Positions 13,936 to 15,927 of a DNA stretch of 15,927 nt are shown here, one piece after another; position 1 is the first letter of the stretch; each line of letters starts with the position of its first letter. The DNA comes from SAR324 cluster bacterium (lineage in GTDB: Bacteria; SAR324; XYD2-FULL-50-16). The DNA lies in the NCBI GenBank assembly GCA_002401295.1, contig NVSR01000005.1:22195-38121 (forward strand), in the 5' to 3' direction. Position numbers and translations under genes: made by a program. A model generated the notes under the pieces. That model did not search any database and was not told the DNA's origin. It saw only the letters and a program-made list of their open reading frames with translations.

Positions 13936-13988
13936 AAAAAACTTAATGCAAACTTTTCAAAATCAAATTACGGTACAAGCTATAAAAA

Positions 13989-14014
13989 AAGATCTTCCCC
14001 TCTGGTCGAGATGA
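13989..14014. repeat. Possible dispersed intergenic repeat (GTCGAGATGACA type)
   Basis: The stretch starting AAGATCTTCCCC and ending in GGTCGAGATGACA resembles the short intergenic repeats of the AAGATTTCTCC...GGTCGAAATGACA type that recur in many environmental genomes. Only one copy is in this window, so the identification rests on memory of the motif and is weak. Confidence 0.3.
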
Positions 14015-14343
14015 CACAAAGAGACTTCCTACTCTTGAGTAAAGGTCCACAACTTCCTAACTCTATAGGTAGCCCACACAGGGAGGTAGGAATGAGGAGC
14101 AAACTGAAATTCTCCCCACTTTGCGAATCCAATCCTTTACAGGAATAACCTAAAAAATCCAGATAAGTACAGAAGGAACTGAACTTTCCCCTCTTTTTTT
14201 GACGAGGACTCAAATCCAGAATATTATCCAGGCTAATTAACCAATTGATTTCCTCAAAAAAATCAAACAGGATAAGGCTGTGTCAAACATTAAGTCACAG
14301 GTTCCATGAACGGGCTGATGAGAGAAAACTAAGCAGTTAGTAA

Positions 14344-14352
14344 TGTTATAGT
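14344..14352 (+). promoter_or_regulatory. Candidate extended -10 for the REC-REC kinase gene
   Basis: TGTTATAGT fits an extended -10 (TG-N-TATAAT with one mismatch), 27 bases before the ATG at 14379. No clear -35 is present 17 bp upstream, which is common for extended -10 promoters. The leader would be only about 20 nt. Confidence 0.35.
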
Positions 14353-14378
14353 ATTAGGACAAAGGCTCAGAGGGAGTT

Positions 14379-15927
14379 ATGAGAATTTTAGTTGTTGATG
14401 ACAGCGCAATGATGCGTAAGATCATCCGGAAGGAATTAGAAAGTGGTGGTTATGAGATTTACGAGGCTATAGACGGAGTGGATGCTCTTGAGAAAATCCC
14501 GGATATTCAGCCTCATTTGATCACTCTTGATGTGGATATGCCCAACATGAATGGTTTCGAAGCGGCATATAGGATCCGATCGGATTTAACCCCTCTCACC
14601 ACAGAAATAGAGCACAAAGTTCCCATTATCTTCATCACAGCGAATGATTCGATTAATGGCAGGCTTAAAGGTTTTGAAGCCGGGGCGACGGACTTCATTA
14701 CAAAACCCTTCGGCCAAGGCGATGTTCTCCGAGCTGTTGACGCTCAGTTAAAACCCAAACCAATTTTTCAGGGATTAACAGCTCTGATCGCCGAAGATAG
14801 CCAACTCACGAGACATGTGTTGGATAATATCCTGAGAGCCGAAGGAATGCAGACTATCCTCACCTGCGATGGGGAAGAGGCCTTGGAAAGCCTGAAGGGA
14901 ATGTTAGGAAAAATCGACCTGGTCATCACGGATTATATGATGCCAAAGATGAATGGTGATGAACTCTGCCATAAGATTCGGACGGAACTGGGAGAAACCA
15001 CCCTGCCGATTATCTTCCTCAGTGGTATGTCCGAACGTAGTTCCATTCTGGATATGTTCCGAGCCGGTGCTTCTGATTATGTGATCAAACCCTTCGCTAA
15101 AGAGGAACTACTGGCACGAGTGAAGGTCCATTTGGAATCCAGGATCTTACACAAACGTCTGCGCAGCAGGGTGAATGAACTCCGCCGTTTCAATGAGTTA
15201 CAAAAGGATTTTCTGGCCGTTACCTCCCATGACTTGCGCTCCCCTTTAAACGGCATCATGGGTTTTACCCAGCTGGTTTTAAACGAAGCTCCTTTAGATC
15301 AGACCCATAGTGGGTATCTCAAGCATGTACTGGAGTCAGGCCACTTTCTTCAAGAAATGATCAATGATATTTTGGAGTTAAGCAGAGCCCAATCCAGAAA
15401 AGATAATCTGCAGATGGAACGGGAATCCATCACGGACATTTTGAACTCTTGTGTTGATACCCTGCAGCACATGGCCTCACCCAAAAGAATCAGTCTTGAA
15501 CTGCTCAATAAATGCAATCACTCTCCTTATGTCCGCGGTAATAAAAGTGCATTGATTCGTATTTTCACTAATATAATCTCCAATGCTATTAAATTCACAC
15601 CAAAGGGAGGCAGTATTACACAAGTGCTGGAGCAAAGTGATGCGAAACACCTATCCATCTCGATTATGGATAGTGGTATTGGCATTCCACAAGATCAAAT
15701 CCCTCACTTATTCAATAAATTCACAAAAACCTCTCGGATTGGGACAATTGGAGAATTAGGAACCGGATTGGGACTATCCATTACGAAGGAACTAGTCGAA
15801 CGACATCATGGGCAGATCGAAGTTTTCAGCGAAGAGGGTAAAGGTACCTGCTTCCGTCTCACTCTGCCCCTGGACGTCAGCATACCTCTGGAGAAGAAAC
15901 GAATCTCTCCCTCTTTCACTCCAGAAA
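14379..15927 (+). CDS. REC-REC-histidine kinase hybrid (3' end cut by window edge)
   Basis: The frame is open from the ATG at 14379 to the window end (516 codons), so the C-terminus is not seen. An AGAGGGAG Shine-Dalgarno lies just upstream. Receiver 1 (1-125) has D7-D8, phospho-acceptor D51 in ITLDVDMPNMNG, T88 and K109 in TKPFG. Receiver 2 (about 133-252) has E139-D140, D185 in VITDYMMPKMNG, S215 and K237 in IKPFA. A helical linker follows, then HisKA with H284 in DFLAVTSHDLRSPLNG. The ATPase domain has N398/N402 in FTNIISNAIKFTP, DSGIGIP (431-437), LFNKFTK (444-450) and GTGLGLSITKE (461-471). There is no membrane segment or PAS domain, so it is a cytoplasmic kinase taking its input as phosphate on its own receivers. 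Such proteins act in phosphorelays. After GTCFRLTLPLDV (489-500) a tail continues, so a further domain may lie beyond the window. Confidence 0.92.
   Translation, partial: MRILVVDDSAMMRKIIRKELESGGYEIYEAIDGVDALEKIPDIQPHLITLDVDMPNMNGFEAAYRIRSDLTPLTTEIEHKVPIIFITANDSINGRLKGFEAGATDFITKPFGQGDVLRAVDAQLKPKPIFQGLTALIAEDSQLTRHVLDNILRAEGMQTILTCDGEEALESLKGMLGKIDLVITDYMMPKMNGDELCHKIRTELGETTLPIIFLSGMSERSSILDMFRAGASDYVIKPFAKEELLARVKVHLESRILHKRLRSRVNELRRFNELQKDFLAVTSHDLRSPLNGIMGFTQLVLNEAPLDQTHSGYLKHVLESGHFLQEMINDILELSRAQSRKDNLQMERESITDILNSCVDTLQHMASPKRISLELLNKCNHSPYVRGNKSALIRIFTNIISNAIKFTPKGGSITQVLEQSDAKHLSISIMDSGIGIPQDQIPHLFNKFTKTSRIGTIGELGTGLGLSITKELVERHHGQIEVFSEEGKGTCFRLTLPLDVSIPLEKKRISPSFTPE

Larger units (their letters stand above)
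13936..14378. other. Non-coding divergent region between two kinase genes
   Basis: This 443-bp stretch separates the PAS kinase (leftward) from the REC-REC kinase (rightward). I see no convincing gene; a 77-codon minus-strand frame at 13980-14213 has Cys/Ser/Leu-rich, family-less sequence and no ribosome binding site. It contains a segment resembling a dispersed repeat (13989-14014), a 7-bp inverted repeat TTGATTT/AAATCAA (14245-14251 and 14260-14266, loop of 8), and a short CTGTG/CACAG inverted repeat (starting at 14278 and ending near 14300). No strong promoter toward the PAS kinase was found. Confidence 0.6.

Noticed and set aside
13980..14213. 77-codon minus-strand frame in the 443-bp intergenic region
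   Set aside because: No ribosome binding site, Cys/Ser/Leu-rich composition without motif, and it runs through the repeat-like segment.
14245..14266. TTGATTT/AAATCAA hairpin as a terminator
   Set aside because: AT-only weak stem with no T-run on either strand and no gene end nearby.

Overview
The window comes from a bacterial chromosome of moderate to low GC. The architecture looks Gram-negative: NirB-type siroheme nitrite reductase, a PrkA-YeaH-SpoVR cluster, and histidine kinases with predicted periplasmic loops. The style resembles free-living proteobacterial or delta/SAR324-like lineages, but that placement is a low-confidence impression. I see no phage, insertion-sequence, CRISPR, tRNA or rRNA signal.

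Layout. (1) 1-654 (+) is the C-terminal end of nitrite reductase NirB, with both cysteine pairs of the siroheme/4Fe-4S site. A chloramphenicol-phosphotransferase-like P-loop kinase (718-1389, +) follows. (2) 8843-1404 (-) is a tight four-gene operon: prkA (AAA+/serine kinase), a DUF444/YeaH protein with a VWA-like MIDAS motif, spoVR, and a second, very divergent PrkA-like P-loop ATPase of 831 residues. Gaps are 31 bp, a 4-bp ATGA overlap and 6 bp, so the four proteins are probably made together. (3) 8844-9363 is an AT-rich divergent control region. It holds promoter candidates for both flanking units, two RstA-box-like sites, and a 29-bp tandem repeat that runs into a short N-H-E-E-H-rich reading frame. 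(4) 9364-11530 (+) is an RstA/RstB-like two-component pair whose 127-bp spacer contains unusual inverted repeats. (5) 11527-13935 (-) is a membrane-bound sensor kinase with three PAS regions, meeting the RstB-like kinase tail to tail with shared stop bases. (6) 13936-14378 is a non-coding divergent region. (7) 14379-15927 (+) is a REC-REC-histidine kinase that runs off the window; it is open to the end.

How it fits together. The PrkA/YeaH/SpoVR set is a widely conserved stress, starvation or sporulation-linked module. An AAA+ ATPase encoded next to a VWA/MIDAS protein recalls RavA-ViaA and NorQ-NorD type pairs. The second PrkA-like ATPase at the end of the operon is the most distinctive part. 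The right half is a signalling cluster with three histidine kinases but only one DNA-binding regulator. That regulator is divergent from the prkA operon, and RstA-box-like sequences lie between them, so it may control the operon as well as itself. This last link is inference.
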